A stretch of 64,000 nucleotides of DNA from Lumnitzera littorea (GCA_024138015.1 JAMXBB010000009.1:16919560-16983559), one strand, 5' to 3'. Shown: positions 1 to 11,789, counted from the first letter of the stretch. Translations and numbers: made by a program. The notes: generated from the letters alone by a model not told the origin.

Positions 1-33
1 AAGGTTTTTTTTGTAAGAAATTTCATACGAAAC

Positions 34-3000
34 TGTCAGGACCCTAAAAGAGACTTAGTAAGATTACCTAAAATTTCCATAACATGTATGCACCCATAAT
101 ATGCCTTGCAAGTCAGAAATTATAAGACTCTAAATAATAAATCACTAAGATTACTGATTTCTAAGTAATTTATTTGTTGTAATATAACATAACATATAAA
201 TATAAATAACTATAGATATCCGATATCCCATAGCTCTTTAGAATCGCAGAGAATCGGTATCCCCTACCAAATAATAAGACGTGATATACTAATATTAGAA
301 AACTACAAGAAAAATTAAATTATATTAAATTCTAACATATAGATATTTTCTATAAAGGATGTTTATGTATCATCTAAAAAGTACTCAGCTACTTCTAATA
401 CTAGTATACATATCTTCATCTCACACTCAACACTCAAAATTTATCCTAATCCCATTGTAAGTAAACCTACAAAAGAAACTAAGGGGAAATGAGCATGAAA
501 CAGCTCAGTGAGTTCATCCCTTACCACTATCATTCAAGCAAGTTATCACGCATTATTATCACATATGCAAACAAGCTATCTACATACAAAATGAATGCAG
601 GCACGATGAATGCAAGCAACATATCCATAGGAGTCCGGAACTATGAACGGTGTAGAATTACGTCGTCTACACTTCGATTATCTCCTGTACTTACCCGTAT
701 AGGGCACCTCAGCTTACTCGCATGAGGCTACCTAGGGGCACCACCCTTTTAGTTAACACTCAACTATTTCCCTAGTCGAGAAAAGAGTTTCAATCCAAAT
801 AGGTGGATCTCAAACTAGAACTATCAACCATCCAAGGCCCTTTGGGTACAAACATATGAGTCCCTTTGCAACCAAAATTATCCAAGGCCTTACAAACATA
901 ATAAAGCAAGTCCTCTCGCTATTAATTGAAGATCTCATACTAGCTTTGCCTAAACATTAAAATATTATTTATGGCTCCACGAGCCCTTATAGAGATCATA
1001 CAAAAATATGTTTACATACCTTTATCGAGTCATAGACATGCAACGAGTATAATTGGTTATTTTAGTCTAATACTTATATTTATCAATTTAAAAAGGTGAT
1101 CACACAGATGATAACAAACAAGCAAAGCAATCATTCAAACATACAAGTAACAGCAAGTAGCAAAACCTCATACAAGTAACACGCATAAGCAAGTAGCAGG
1201 TCGTTAAAACTATCTCACTTGGATTATTTCTCATTCTCCAAACCTTTAGGGTTTTCAGAACTCGATATTGAACGCCTAAATCAAAATAGTAAAACTTATA
1301 AATATTCTTAAAAGTCAGACTCCTTAGTTAACTAAAAGTCTATTGTAATTTATCTAGTTTTCCCAATATAACCCAAGTATAATGTATATAAGGTTTATTA
1401 TACTCAATGGGGTCAGTAGTAACTATTTTCTTATATTTGTAAATTATGAGACTTCTTTTATGTATTTATTAACTTTTCATTCTAATTTCGATATTTATGA
1501 ATTTATAGTCGTTTTTCATCGTTTTTAAACGCACGTTCACACAGTGATGTTCGTTTTGGACGTTAAGACCTGTATTTTATGATATAGGCTAAACTTATTG
1601 AAATTTTAACTCATTGAAGCTTAATTATTCTCATTGCTTATGTTTTGTATCCTATTCTAGTATTTAATGATTTAATTAGCCATTAAATTCTTACACTTAG
1701 AGAATTTTACATTGGTATTACTTATTCAAATACTTGATTAAGTTTAATCCAATTTAGGAAGTGTATTGGGGTTTAAAGGATCTTTGACTCCTAAGTTCAT
1801 GTATATATATATATGTTATATTCTTATATAATCTTATAATTTATTATTTTATAAGTTTATGCTTATGTCATCACTTAGGTCATCATTTACTTATGTCATG
1901 GCTTATATAATTTTTTAATGATATCATGGCTTATGTAATCATTCATTACATATAAATATATATATATATCCTTATGTACTCATACATATATTATATACAT
2001 ACCTATATTTCTAACATATTAATATGTATACTTATGTACTTACACATATACTAATACATATATCCATATACACATACGGTGGCATACGTATTTTTATACG
2101 TATTTTCGTATGCCTTATTTACCCTCTTAAGAAAGTTTCTCAAATTTCATCTTTTTGTATTTTAAGAGTATATTTAGCATGGTATATGTATGTATAGTTA
2201 ATATATGTCTGTATAGTTAATATATATCTTATTTTAGGTTATGTACATAATGGATACTTATATACAAAGGGCTTTATACATGTATTTATTGAGTATATTC
2301 TTATATACACACACTTAAATATATATACACATGTGTTCTTCTGTGTACTAAAGATTCCTATACTTCTAAGCATGAATATGAAACTTCATCTTCCAACAAC
2401 ACATATGCACATATTATACCAACTTAACTTACACAACTAACTATTACAAAATATAGATAATCAAATGATAACATACCTCTTTCTTCTTGATTTATGTGAA
2501 TAGGAATTATGAAAGTGAAGTATTGAAAGAATATGAGAGTAAGGTAGGGTAGGGTGGGGGGGGTGATTTACGGTTTGAGAAGGGGAAGAAAAGAGTATTT
2601 TGTTGTCTTAATTTGTGTTTTCAAAAAGGAATGAGTGAAGTCTAGATGAGAGGGGATGTGGACGGCAAAGAAAAAAGGAAAAAGGGAAGAAAAATCCAAA
2701 AGAAAAGAAAAGAAATCATTAGAAGGGAGGAGAGAATTCTAGATGACAATGACATTTTGTTGACTTGTCAACATATTGACTTAGTCAAGCTTTGATATGG
2801 TCAAATGTTGACTTAGTTAACTCTCTTAAAATTGTACGTAATTTGAATGCTCATAATGAAGTAATTAAGAAAAATTAAGAAGAAAATTAAGGAAATGAAA
2901 AGAAATGAGGGGTTTGTTAAAATAATTAGTAAAAATAGGTAATGAGATCTTTCTCTAAGTATTTATATCCTAGAAATATCATTTGGTATGCTAATTTATG

Positions 3001-3626
3001 TAATTATCATGAAAAATATCATTTAGGGTATTAAGGTTTACTATATTTAACTTAAGCATCAACTAAACCTCTAACTCTATGTAATACTATCCTAATTATA
3101 TACTTAAAAGATAAATGTAATCTATGATGTAATATCTTAGTTTCTAAAAGATTACTTTAATATTATAAATATTTGTGAATGATTGTAGGTTATCTTTAAT
3201 ATTTTACTATTGATTTAGTATAATACTAAAGTTATATTATCAATTATGGTTTTAGGGTAAATTATAGTGTTTTTATATTTTTAAAGTTATAGTTTTAGAG
3301 TTTTTATTACTTCCAAGTACAATCTCTAGTGTTTTTACATATATAAAGTTTAATATATTCATATACGATTAAGTCTTTGATTATTTATCTTAAGGTTTTG
3401 ATAAGATTCGAAGTTAACTTTTACAGTTACATATACTTGATGTTTTAGAATCTTCGTATATGATTAGAGGTTCAATTGATAATTTAAGATTTTTTATATT
3501 CAATTTAGGTTTTGAATTAAGATTTTAATCGATTTTAAATCCCACTAGGTCTATTGGCTTTAGGAAATCATCTATAGTTCGGGCGTTTGATTCTATACTT
3601 AAAAAGCTAGATTCGCAGGGTTTACA
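34..3626 (-). mobile_element. Probable solo LTR, Ty3/gypsy type, minus orientation
   Basis: Read on the minus strand, the segment starts TGTAAACCCTGCGAATC (ending at 3626) and ends GGGTCCTGACA (at 34), so it has TG...CA termini. The length is about 3.6 kb. The start resembles that of the solo LTR at 48502, which begins TGTAAGCCCCG. No coding frame is present. Flanking pentamers are gaaac (29-33) and gggac (3627-3631), which could be a target duplication differing by two transitions. The interior holds AT-rich TATA/ACATA low-complexity DNA (about 1790-2340), a G run near 2555 and a W-box cluster. Boundaries and class are inferred from termini only; a decayed element of another kind is possible. 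Confidence 0.42.
2760..2812. promoter_or_regulatory. Cluster of six W-box cores
   Basis: Six TTGAC/GTCAA cores lie in 53 bp (2760, 2767, 2776, 2784, 2800 and 2808), three in each orientation. TTGAC is the core bound by plant WRKY factors. The cluster lies inside the putative solo LTR, so it may be a stress-responsive LTR enhancer. Function is inferred from motif density only. Confidence 0.4.
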
Positions 3627-4234
3627 GGGACTCTTGAAAGAGGAAAAAAGGTTTATAAAGTCCAACTTACGGTTTTTCAATAGAGAAAGCATCAACTTTC
3701 ACTCAAATTTTTTCACTTAATTCAACTTTTAATTTAAAAGAAAATGCTCAATTCTTAACTTACTCTATAATTACTTTTGAATCATATAAAAATATTTAAA
3801 AAAAATACTTTTAAAACTTGTTAGAAATCCATGTCAAAGTGGACCCTTCAAATATAAGATATGCTTGAATCTCTAACTTTGACATAGATTTAAATTATGT
3901 TTTAGAAGGTTTTTTTGTGAAAATTTTTGTATGATTTAAAAGAAATCATAAAGTAGATTAAGATTGAGTAATTTTTTTTTAAATTAAAAGTCGAATCGTA
4001 TGAGAAAAATCATATCAAAGTTGACACTTTCTCTTGCAAAAAATTGCAAGTTGTACCTCCACCTACATCCCTCTTTCATAAGTCCCACATAGAATATTTC
4101 CATGAAAAAAATTTTATATATATATGAGTTATCTTAAGTAGTGTTTGAAAATTTATGATCATGTATATGGCATGTGCTTCATTTGATTCTTCCCTTGATT
4201 TAATTAAAAAAATAAATTTTCACTTAAAAAAAAA
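3627..4234. other. Non-coding AT-rich stretch
   Basis: No ORF, RNA gene or terminal repeat is seen. The stretch holds A/T runs and ordinary AT-rich sequence only. Confidence 0.5.
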
Positions 4235-4470
4235 AGTCATTCCCACATGTGGCATTAATTGATATGTGGCGCCACATGACAATTAGAGTTATTGCAACAT
4301 GTCTACTCTCGCCATACCAACAAATGTCATGTGTAAAAACACGTGACATTTCGTAGTGGTGCCATGTGGCATTTCTTGCCATGTCAGCAAATGTCACATG
4401 TCAATATGTCACGTATCAATTCCTAATTGTGCTACGTATCTATTACATCTATGTCAGCAAACGGAAACTT
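4235..4470. repeat. Cluster of imperfect palindromes around ACATGTGGCA / ATGTCAGCAAA
   Basis: Words such as cacatgtggcat, atatgtggcgccacatg, gtcatgtg, cacgtgaca, gccatgtggcat, catgtcagcaaatgtcaca and tatgtcacgtatc recur in both orientations within about 230 bp. One is a clean inverted repeat (atgtggcgccacat, about 4263-4276). This could be the terminal or subterminal part of a DNA transposon or an LTR regulatory block. No coding potential is seen. Confidence 0.4.
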
Positions 4471-5748
4471 ATAGAGTTATGTCGGGTAGTATAAATAACC
4501 ACGAAAAGTATAACTAGGTAGTAAATTGAACATTTCAAAGTTAAGGTAGTAAATTGAATAATTTGGTAAAGTTCAAGTACTAAATACGACATTAACCCTT
4601 TTTTATAAGAATAATCACTTTTCTATTACGAAAATTCAAACTTCGAAAACTAAACACTCATTAATCATTCTACACCACCTATCACAGCACATTACCACTA
4701 GTAACACCATAAATGCATGAGAGCTTTAACTAGCCACCAACAACATGGATGAAGTGCCCTAAGCATACCCCTTTAACCTCTAGCAAATGCTTAGATACAA
4801 CCTTAAGCCACCACCAACAAGCACTCAATAGATCTCCTATGAGTACACCCTTCGCTAGCGATATGAGGGCCTAATAAACAACTCTATGGGCCTTTTAACA
4901 TCTAATTAAGCACCCGTAATGTGTGCTCTCAACCCACTTATGAGTGTTGTTGGTGTACTTACCAGAATGCCTAGAGCCGACTCCTTAGAAACCTTATATA
5001 CATCGCACTTATACTAAACCACAAACTCACATGCTCCACTAAGTAGAACAAGTGCTTGGGTCCACTACCCTAGCTACCCCTAGTTGTAACACAACCAACC
5101 TTCGTAACTTCTTCAGTGCCATTCAATTTTAGATTTCCCTACCCCTACTATTTCTCTCACTATCGCTCTTAACCATAAGCTACCACCTTCCAAAAGTCGA
5201 AACCCCAATTGCCTTTGTTGCAACCATAAGCTCTCATAATAATATGTATAGGTTATTTCCAAAGGAGATATCCAAACATATGGAATCGACTGATCACTCT
5301 AAATTCAAAGTTATCGTGTTCATGACTTTAGGCTTTTGTAATTTATGAACAATTGAATATTAATTGTTGTAGAGATATAGATAAATTAATCTAATTGATA
5401 AGATAAGGGTTGCCATGCTAGATTAATTTGAATTGGAATTACTTAATCTAACTAATAAGTTATTGCAAGCCACAATTAGATTAAACTATAAAAGATTGAT
5501 CACCATAATTCGATCAAATTGATAAGATCAAAGGGTTGAATAGACAGTTCTATGCAAATTGATAAGTTTCAATTAAAGAAGAGCAAAAACTTTCTCCTAG
5601 ATTTTCTAAACCTATAGTGGACAAAACTGTCTATAATGTATGTAACACTGAAAATTTAAGGAGGACTAATAGCAAACCCTAACACTGGCATAATGGGAAA
5701 TAGTGCTTATACATATGTGTCTAAATATAAAATAGATCCTAGAACTAA
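4471..5748. other. Intergenic DNA, no gene seen
   Basis: I see no supported ORF, tRNA or repeat pair. The stretch is slightly richer in C (ccacc, caacc words) between 4680 and 5240, then AT-rich up to the region downstream of the SKP1-like gene. Confidence 0.45.
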
Positions 5749-6724
5749 TTACTGGAAACCGATATTATAAAATAATAGGTCTTTGGAAGCATAAGATGCT
5801 ATAATATTCAAGTTGACACCTCCTATAATAATTCCATGCGCGCTTATTTCATGCAAAGTTAGCAAACGCCTCATGCAAAACCATGCAAAATAACAGCCCA
5901 TCCTCCATAACTTGCTGGATAACATGAAAGTTAATAAGAGAAATATAATCACCATAACTCGCCCTGGGTATCTTGCTTTTGTCAGCAAAAGGATAACATA
6001 AAGCATTTGACTCTGCTCATCCATTGTGAATCGAACAAGTTCCCATAGCAGAGATGCCACAGGACCAGAAGCATAAGAGGTCCAAAGGCATATCTCAGTT
6101 GGTAAACCCTTCCGTGATTTTTGCTTATGATCCTTAATTTTTCTAAATAATTATGTACTCTGGTCTTTCAATTTAAGCAACCAAATATGGTTTAAAACGA
6201 TACCAAAACATTTTTACAACCAGCAATCATAGCCGTCATTTATTTATGAAGACCTAACATCTCTGCGGTCTCTCAAACTATCTGGCAGCCAGTTAACAGA
6301 GCTTTGACATCACTGGCCTTAGTCAGTATTGATATGCTTATAAGACGGACAAGTAAAAGAGCAACTATCTTATGATATTTGCTTCTTCTACCAAGTACCC
6401 TTGGGAAAACAAATGTAGGAAAAAGAGCATCTGCACAAGCTACCCAGAGCATGTCCTCCATAATCATAAAGCTGAGAAAGATATAGCCAATCATCCAATG
6501 TAAGTACAATTGAAAATAAGGCAGCCATGAAATCCAAAATGCATAATTCATACTGCACAGACCATTGATGAACTCGCATATTTGCATATAACACATACAT
6601 GTTATAGTACTCATAAGTCCAGACTGCTAGCAAAAGGAAAGTAATAACATAACTACACCTAATATAGACCATACTTGATATTGGACACCCCTCCAGAACC
6701 ATATGTTATGAGAGGCTTAGGACA
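5749..6724 (-). other. 3' flank, probable 3' UTR and downstream region of the SKP1-like gene
   Basis: This lies directly after the SKP1-like stop codon at 6725. Three minus-strand open frames here (up to about 113 codons) overlap each other in different frames. They are rich in Leu/Tyr/Cys/Met with no recognisable motif, so I read them as chance frames in the 3' UTR and downstream DNA rather than genes. Confidence 0.45.
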
Positions 6725-9700
6725 TCACTCAAATGCCCACTGATTCTCCCTGCGGACCTCTTCTTCCTCCTCGGGTGTGAAATCATTTTTAATGTTGAAG
6801 GTCTTGCGGATCTCCTCTGGAGTCTTGCCTTTGATCATGTCCGCTACATTCTGGCATGTCAGGTCCAGCAAGCTCTTAATATTGAGATAATTTGCAGCCT
6901 GAGCAAAGGAAAAAAGAGAATATAAGTCAAAGAAACCCACAAGGAACGATGAAGCTTCCTCAATATTGCTGTCTCCATTGCAATAAGGCAGCGCAATACC
7001 TTTCAATGTAATCTTACAGAAACAATGTCCATGTAAATCTTACACCAGTGCTATTCCTATCATACTTGACTACTTAACTAATTGTATTTGGGGAGAGCCA
7101 CACCATTGCAACCCTTTTCACATTTAGGCAATCCAGAGGATCAGTGACTACTCAATGCTAGACTATATAAACAAAAGAAAGTCTGTAACTTCAAAGATCA
7201 ACATAGTTCTCATCATCAATGTATGTCCATGATTCAAATTAGTCATCCAGCAAGAGATCCAATATAGCTCAAAACACAAAGATGCCGGAGCTTAATTGAA
7301 ATCCAGAGCCCCTTTCCATAAGATCCCAACAGTTTTTTCCCGGATAAGTGGCACACCATCTTCAGTGCCTTCGAAATGGAGGGAATCTAGATATGCTTAT
7401 TCCCAAATTTTCTGAATTTGACCAAGTTATAACCAGTACAAGATGCAATTACCAAAAAAATGAATAATAGTTCATGAGGAGAGCAACAAGGAATAAGCAA
7501 AACAAATGCTGGCATCATCCAATTATAAAGCATCCATTTTTTCCTTTTGTTATAAGTTCTTGCAGTGAAATCCTACATTTTTTCCCCTTACCAATATGGT
7601 TAGATACCTTAATAACATACTCTTGATCTGGAAAATTTTTTATTTGTCAAGGATAAATTAATAATTTTGTATTTCCAACTATTTTTGTTATCAATTTCTG
7701 CTTACACTTCGTCCCAACCACCCATAGAAATGAAACTTATCTACAGATTTATCTACTTGATGTAAAATATAAGAAATTGACGTCTCATAGGTGAAAGGGG
7801 TGAATAAACGATTGAGAGTAATAGAGGGGTCTAGAGTACATCCCTACAGAAGCTTTAGAAGAGCCTATCAACTAATTGTAAGCAAAAGACATGGAGAAGC
7901 AATAACAAGTCAAATTACCAAAAAAATAGGGAAATCAGAGTCACAGCCATGTGCTGAAAAGAGCAATAGCTGCTTTCATTTTTTGGTAATTCTACATGGA
8001 TAATTATTCAACAATCCATGCCTTTGTTCCATATCCCCATCAGTGTCCATCCAGTGATTAATTAACACCACAACCACATTTGGCTTTGTTCAAAAATATA
8101 GCAGCGCAGTATTGGGCTCAATACTGATGGAGACTCACAATGGAAACAGAAAAATGTTGTCCATTTTTCAGTATCACTCATGGAAATACAATCCAAAATT
8201 CATTCTATGAAACCATTATGTCAACCCACAATCTACAATATGCAATGAATTTTTCTTTTACCAGCTAATTGTAAGGGCAAGAGGAGAAACGAAAACGAAG
8301 TTAATTTACCAAAAAGAAAGGGAAAACAAATTCACCATCACTACCATAGGCTAAAGCAAGCTGCTTTCTTTTTTGGCAATTCTACATGGATGATGTTTCC
8401 ATATTTAGTGTCTCCATTCTGTTCCTCATCAGTGTCCATATTATTTACTGGCCAGACATCTTGCTTTCATATTCAAATAAAGCAGCATGGAATTACGCTA
8501 GAGAAATGGAAGAGACTCAGAATAGGAACAGAAAAATATCATCCACTCTTCAGTAAGTTCATTCTATGGATCTTTATATCAACCCATAAACAAGAATGCA
8601 TAAAGCATTTTCTTTTACCTCAATAAATTATTAAATAGACCAAACTCCACAGGAATAGTTCCATTTCCAGAACAAGGGTACCAAGCCCCTTAACAAAACA
8701 ACAAGACCAGAACACAACCCTTATCCTTATTTTATCACACATCAAACTTACTCAAGATTCATTTGCACCATCAGTACATAGAAAAAAAAACCCTCCAACC
8801 TTGACATATAAAAATACATGACAGACCCAATATAAGAAACTGTTTAGTTATACAACGATAAAAATTTGGGTCCCCACCACTATATAAATTGGAAGAAGAA
8901 CCTCATCTTTTTTTGGGTAATAAGAAAATCCTCATCTTCACAATGTGAACTTCAATAATACAACCCTAGCAGCAACAAACCACTTCTTCATACACAAAAT
9001 TCAACTTGAAAACAACTTCAACGTTACAACAGCAGAAGAAAACCCTTAACCATTGACTCTTTTTCAACCTAGGGGCAAGGCTGTTTATGGACCACCTACT
9101 TCTAGGCATACAGACGAAAATCCCAAATTGCTTTCTACAAAGGCTAATAATCACAACGAAATAACTCATTATACATTAAATCAACTGAATATCAACTAAA
9201 ACATCACAATGTACGATAAATTCCCTAAACTAAAAGAGGATCACCACTGCAATTGACCCGCCTTTTTCCAGACACACAGACACAAAATTTCCAATCTCTT
9301 CTACAAATAGAATCCTCATAATAACAAAACAAAATCATTATACATCAAATTAATCTGGTATCGTCTTAAACATCACGATGTAGGAACAAAACCCTAATTT
9401 TTTTTTTTTTAATTCCAATGGGCAAGGCCATTGTTGGACCGGCCACGTCCAGGGAGACAGACACAAAAACCGAATTTTTTCTACACAAGATCCATAAGAA
9501 GAGGCCTAACAATAAACAAAACAATTTCGATATAAACCAAACCAATGCGAAATCGATCCAAACAGAAGAAATATAGAACGAAACCCTAAAATTTCAAACA
9601 AAATCAATTTTACCAGAATGAGATCGAACAAAGTCCCCTGGTCCACTTTCACGAATTCAGCATCCCAATTTTTGAGCTCATCCTCAGCGGATCGATCCTC

Positions 9701-9907
9701 CGATTTGGGACTCTCGACATGCTTCCTGCAGTACTCGATCACCTTCGCTAAGATCCGGCTTGTAACATTGGGGAGTGGGATTCCACTATCAGCACAATCG
9801 TCTTCGATCATGTGCTTGATTGTTTGAGATTCAAGAGCGACGGCTTCGTCCACCTCGAAGGACTCGCCGTCTGAGCTTCTTAGGGTGATTTTGCGAGATG
9901 ACGACAT
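6725..9907 (-). CDS. SKP1: SKP1-like protein (SCF ubiquitin-ligase adaptor), two exons
   Basis: Exon 1 is 9614-9907 (98 codons, starts MSSSRKITLRSSDGESFEV); exon 2 is 6725-6898 (57 codons plus TGA, ends EEVRRENQWAFE). The intron is 6899-9613 with GT donor (CTG|GTAAAA) and AG acceptor (CTCAG|GCTGCA), phase 0. The joined protein is 155 residues, the usual plant SKP1/ASK length. The N-terminal half is the BTB/POZ-like domain that binds CUL1. The C-terminal half holds the helices that bind F-box proteins (NYLNIKSLLDLTCQNVADMI, KGKTPEEIRKTFNIKNDFTP) and the canonical WAFE end. The intron sits at LIL|AAN, the usual site in this family. No key residue is missing and the reading frame is clean, so the gene is probably functional. 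SKP1 links F-box proteins to CUL1-RBX1 in nucleus and cytosol. It has tandem telo-boxes just upstream. Plants have many paralogues, so I cannot say which member this is. Confidence 0.95.
7865..8620. repeat. Direct tandem duplication (~380 bp unit) inside the SKP1-like intron
   Basis: Unit 1 (about 7870-8262) and unit 2 (about 8262-8620) share, in the same order, the words ctaattgtaag, aattaccaaaaa, gctgctttc, ggcaattctacatggat / ggtaattctacatggat, catcagtgtccat, aacagaaaaat, cattctatg, atatcaaccca / tgtcaaccca and ttcttttacc. Divergence is substantial, so the duplication is old. It contributes much of the intron's unusual length. Confidence 0.75.
9060..9510. repeat. Three degenerate repeats (~170 bp) in the 5' part of the SKP1-like intron
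   Basis: Three successive blocks share a pattern: caaggc..gtt..tggacc / cagacacaaaa / ttctacaaa(g) / ctaataa or cataataac / cattatacat(t/c)aaat / aacatcac(a/g)atgta / aaaccctaa. They begin near 9072, 9250 and 9418. All lie inside the intron next to exon 1. Confidence 0.6.
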
Positions 9908-9948
9908 GGTGAATTTGAAATCGAGAGGTTAATGTCTACCTTAGTCTG

Positions 9949-10053
9949 GAATGGTGCGTGAGGCGTGAGATTAAGTAGAAAAGAAACCCTAACTGTTTCA
10001 GAATGGTGCGTGAGGCGTCAGATTAAGTAGAAAAGAAACCCTAACTGTTTCAG
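9949..10053 (-). promoter_or_regulatory. Perfect-length 52-bp tandem duplication carrying telo-boxes, upstream of SKP1-like gene
   Basis: Units 9949-10000 and 10001-10052 are identical except for one base (gtgag versus gtcag). Each contains AAACCCTAA (9984-9992 and 10036-10044), the plant telo-box, which is TTAGGGTTT in the sense of the SKP1-like gene. The first unit ends 42 bp upstream of the start codon, so the pair lies in the 5' UTR or core promoter. Telo-boxes near start sites are known from genes of growing tissue (ribosomal and translation genes); a role here is inferred. Confidence 0.7.
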
Positions 10054-10177
10054 CTCTTGGAGACAAAGGGATTTGATTAGACAGGCTTACTTGCCCTAAA
10101 AACAACCAAAGGTGTGAATGTAATATTATATTGTATTAATGCGATTTAATTTTTAAAGAAAGTCAATTATTCAAAAG

Positions 10178-10250
10178 GCGCTCGTGGCCTAATGGATAAG
10201 GCGTCTGACTTCTAATCAGACGATTGTGGGTTCGAGTCCCACCGAGCGTG
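10178..10250 (+). tRNA. tRNA-Arg (anticodon TCT)
   Basis: The 73-nt sequence folds as a complete cloverleaf. The acceptor stem is GCGCTCG with CGAGCGT (one G-U pair). The anticodon stem is TCTGA/TCAGA around loop CTTCTAA with anticodon TCT. The T arm is GTGGG-TTCGAGT-CCCAC, and the discriminator base is G10250. The A box TGGCCTAATGG (10185-10195) and B box GGTTCGAGTCC (10229-10239) are intact. A T6 run at 10271-10276 is the likely RNA polymerase III terminator. A CAA triplet lies just upstream (tcaaaag), as is common for plant tRNA genes. No intron and no encoded CCA, as expected for a nuclear gene. Confidence 0.95.
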
Positions 10251-10270
10251 TTAAAATGAAGTTATTTGTA

Positions 10271-10276
10271 TTTTTT
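10271..10276 (+). terminator. Pol III terminator of tRNA-Arg
   Basis: A run of six T residues 20 bp after the last base of the tRNA. Confidence 0.7.
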
Positions 10277-10284
10277 GTAACTTT

Positions 10285-10610
10285 TTTGTTTTCGTTTTCT
10301 TAATAATTCTACAATAATATAACGGTTGGTCTTATTCTAATGTAATTTCTCGTTTTCCTTTTTTTTTTTTCTTAATAAGTCTACAATAATATAACGATTA
10401 GTCTTATTCTAATGTAATTTCTTGTTTTCCTTTTTATAATAAGTTTGCAATAATATAACAGTAGGATTAATAAATAATTTTAACCTTGTTGTTGTTACTG
10501 TTTTTCATTTAGTGTTTGCATGAAACTTTTTGTTTTCCTTTTGTTATAAATCTGCAATAATAAAACGATAACGTGAATAAATAATTTTATCCTTGGTGTT
10601 GTTCATGTTT
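10285..10610. repeat. Tandem ~70-bp degenerate repeats downstream of the tRNA
   Basis: Four blocks repeat ttcttaataa-tctacaataatataacg, cttattctaatgtaattt and tcgttttcctttt: near 10298, 10370, 10438 and 10545. The first two are nearly identical. The later two have acquired aataaataattttaaccttg-like inserts. Confidence 0.7.
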
Positions 10611-10817
10611 TATTTATAAAGGTCATGATAAGAGGTGGCTCCCTAAAGTTATGCATCTTTCAATTAATCTATTCTAGGGAATGCCTGTATGCACAATACG
10701 AGTATATTAAAAATACTAAATAAATAAATAATTTCATTGGTTTCTAGGATTTTTTTTTAAATCGGTTTTTAATTACATATTTTGTTGATATTTAAGAAAA
10801 TAAAATAGTAGGTAAAA

Positions 10818-10910
10818 AAGAAAACCTATCTCTAGAGCATTTCAGCTCTTCGTAATCGAAGGAATTTGATTAAACAGCTTTTCTTGTTCTAAAAGAAGCA
10901 AAAAATATAT
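10818..10910. repeat. Diverged second copy of the SKP1-like 5' flank
   Basis: The segment aaagaaaacctatctc...atttcagctcttcgtaatcgaagg-aatttgattaaacag-ctt-cttgttctaaaa matches 10030-10110 (aaagaaaccctaactgtttcagctcttggagacaaaggg-atttgattagacagg-cttacttgccctaaaa). The two copies flank the tRNA gene and its tandem repeats, about 790 bp apart and in the same orientation. Confidence 0.6.
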
Positions 10911-10934
10911 GTATACAAATATATATTTCTTCTA

Positions 10935-11375
10935 TTAAGTTAAGCCAATAAGTTTTATTTGACTTTACGTTTTTAAATATATAATTTTGATATTTTTGCT
11001 TATAATTTACTCTTTATATAAATAAGCATCAAAAGATATCTACTATGTCTGCTATATCTATATCTTTTGTATTTATATCTTTTTTTTATATCCTATATCT
11101 TTTATATAATTAAGGCAATATTCCTTATTTGTCTCCATACTAGTTAAATAGTATATATCTATCTATTTTATTATATTGACTCAATAAGTTTTATTTGGCT
11201 CTACATCTCTAAATATATAATTTTAATGTTTCCTCCATATTATTTAATCTCTATATAAATAGGCTTCAAAAGATATCTTCTATATTTATCTATATATTTT
11301 TCTTATATCTTTTATATAATTAAGGTAATATTCCCTATTTATCTTCATACCAATAAAATAGAATATATATTAAAG
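10935..11375. repeat. Direct duplication of ~230 bp, AT-rich
   Basis: Unit 1 (about 10937-11165) and unit 2 (about 11178-11372) share caataagttttatttg, ctctaaatatataatttt / ttttaaatatataatttt, tatataaata, cttcaaaagatatct, ttttatataattaagg and aatattcc. No coding potential. Confidence 0.65.
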
Positions 11376-11789
11376 CATATATTAAGAGTTTAAATAGTAT
11401 TTGTTAAGGTATATTTCATTTCCTTCCCTATCTAATTAAATAGTTATTATTTTAAGCCAACTTAATTACACATACAACTTGGGTAAGGGGGATTCGATCC
11501 TTATTTATCCCATTGACCAGAATTCATTTTGCTAGGCTAGAGGAATCTTGGCAAATAGTTATATTTATATTTGTAAAACAAAACTATTTATCTATATTAT
11601 TAAAGCAAAAAGAGACTTAGATAACCTTTTTAAAATTATTATTTAGGCCTCTAATTAAAAAAAATTATTTTAAAAAAACAACACTTAAATAACTTATTAA
11701 ATGTTTTATATATAGATAAAATTGGTATTTTCCTCAATTTTACTTTCCATCCCTCTCTATTAGTTTTCTTCATAAATCTCTCTTACTAA
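11376..11789. other. AT-rich spacer, nothing recognised
   Basis: No ORF or repeat pair seen. A short dispersed-element-like segment (gggtaagggggattcgatcc, about 11481) carries more GC than its surroundings. Confidence 0.4.

Noticed and set aside
5749..6702. Three overlapping minus-strand open frames of 103-113 codons
   Set aside because: They overlap in different frames, have no motif, and lie in the expected 3' region of the SKP1-like gene; best read as chance frames.
7791..8626. Two plus-strand frames of 70-78 codons
   Set aside because: They lie within the SKP1-like intron and within its duplicated block; no motif or codon pattern supports a gene.
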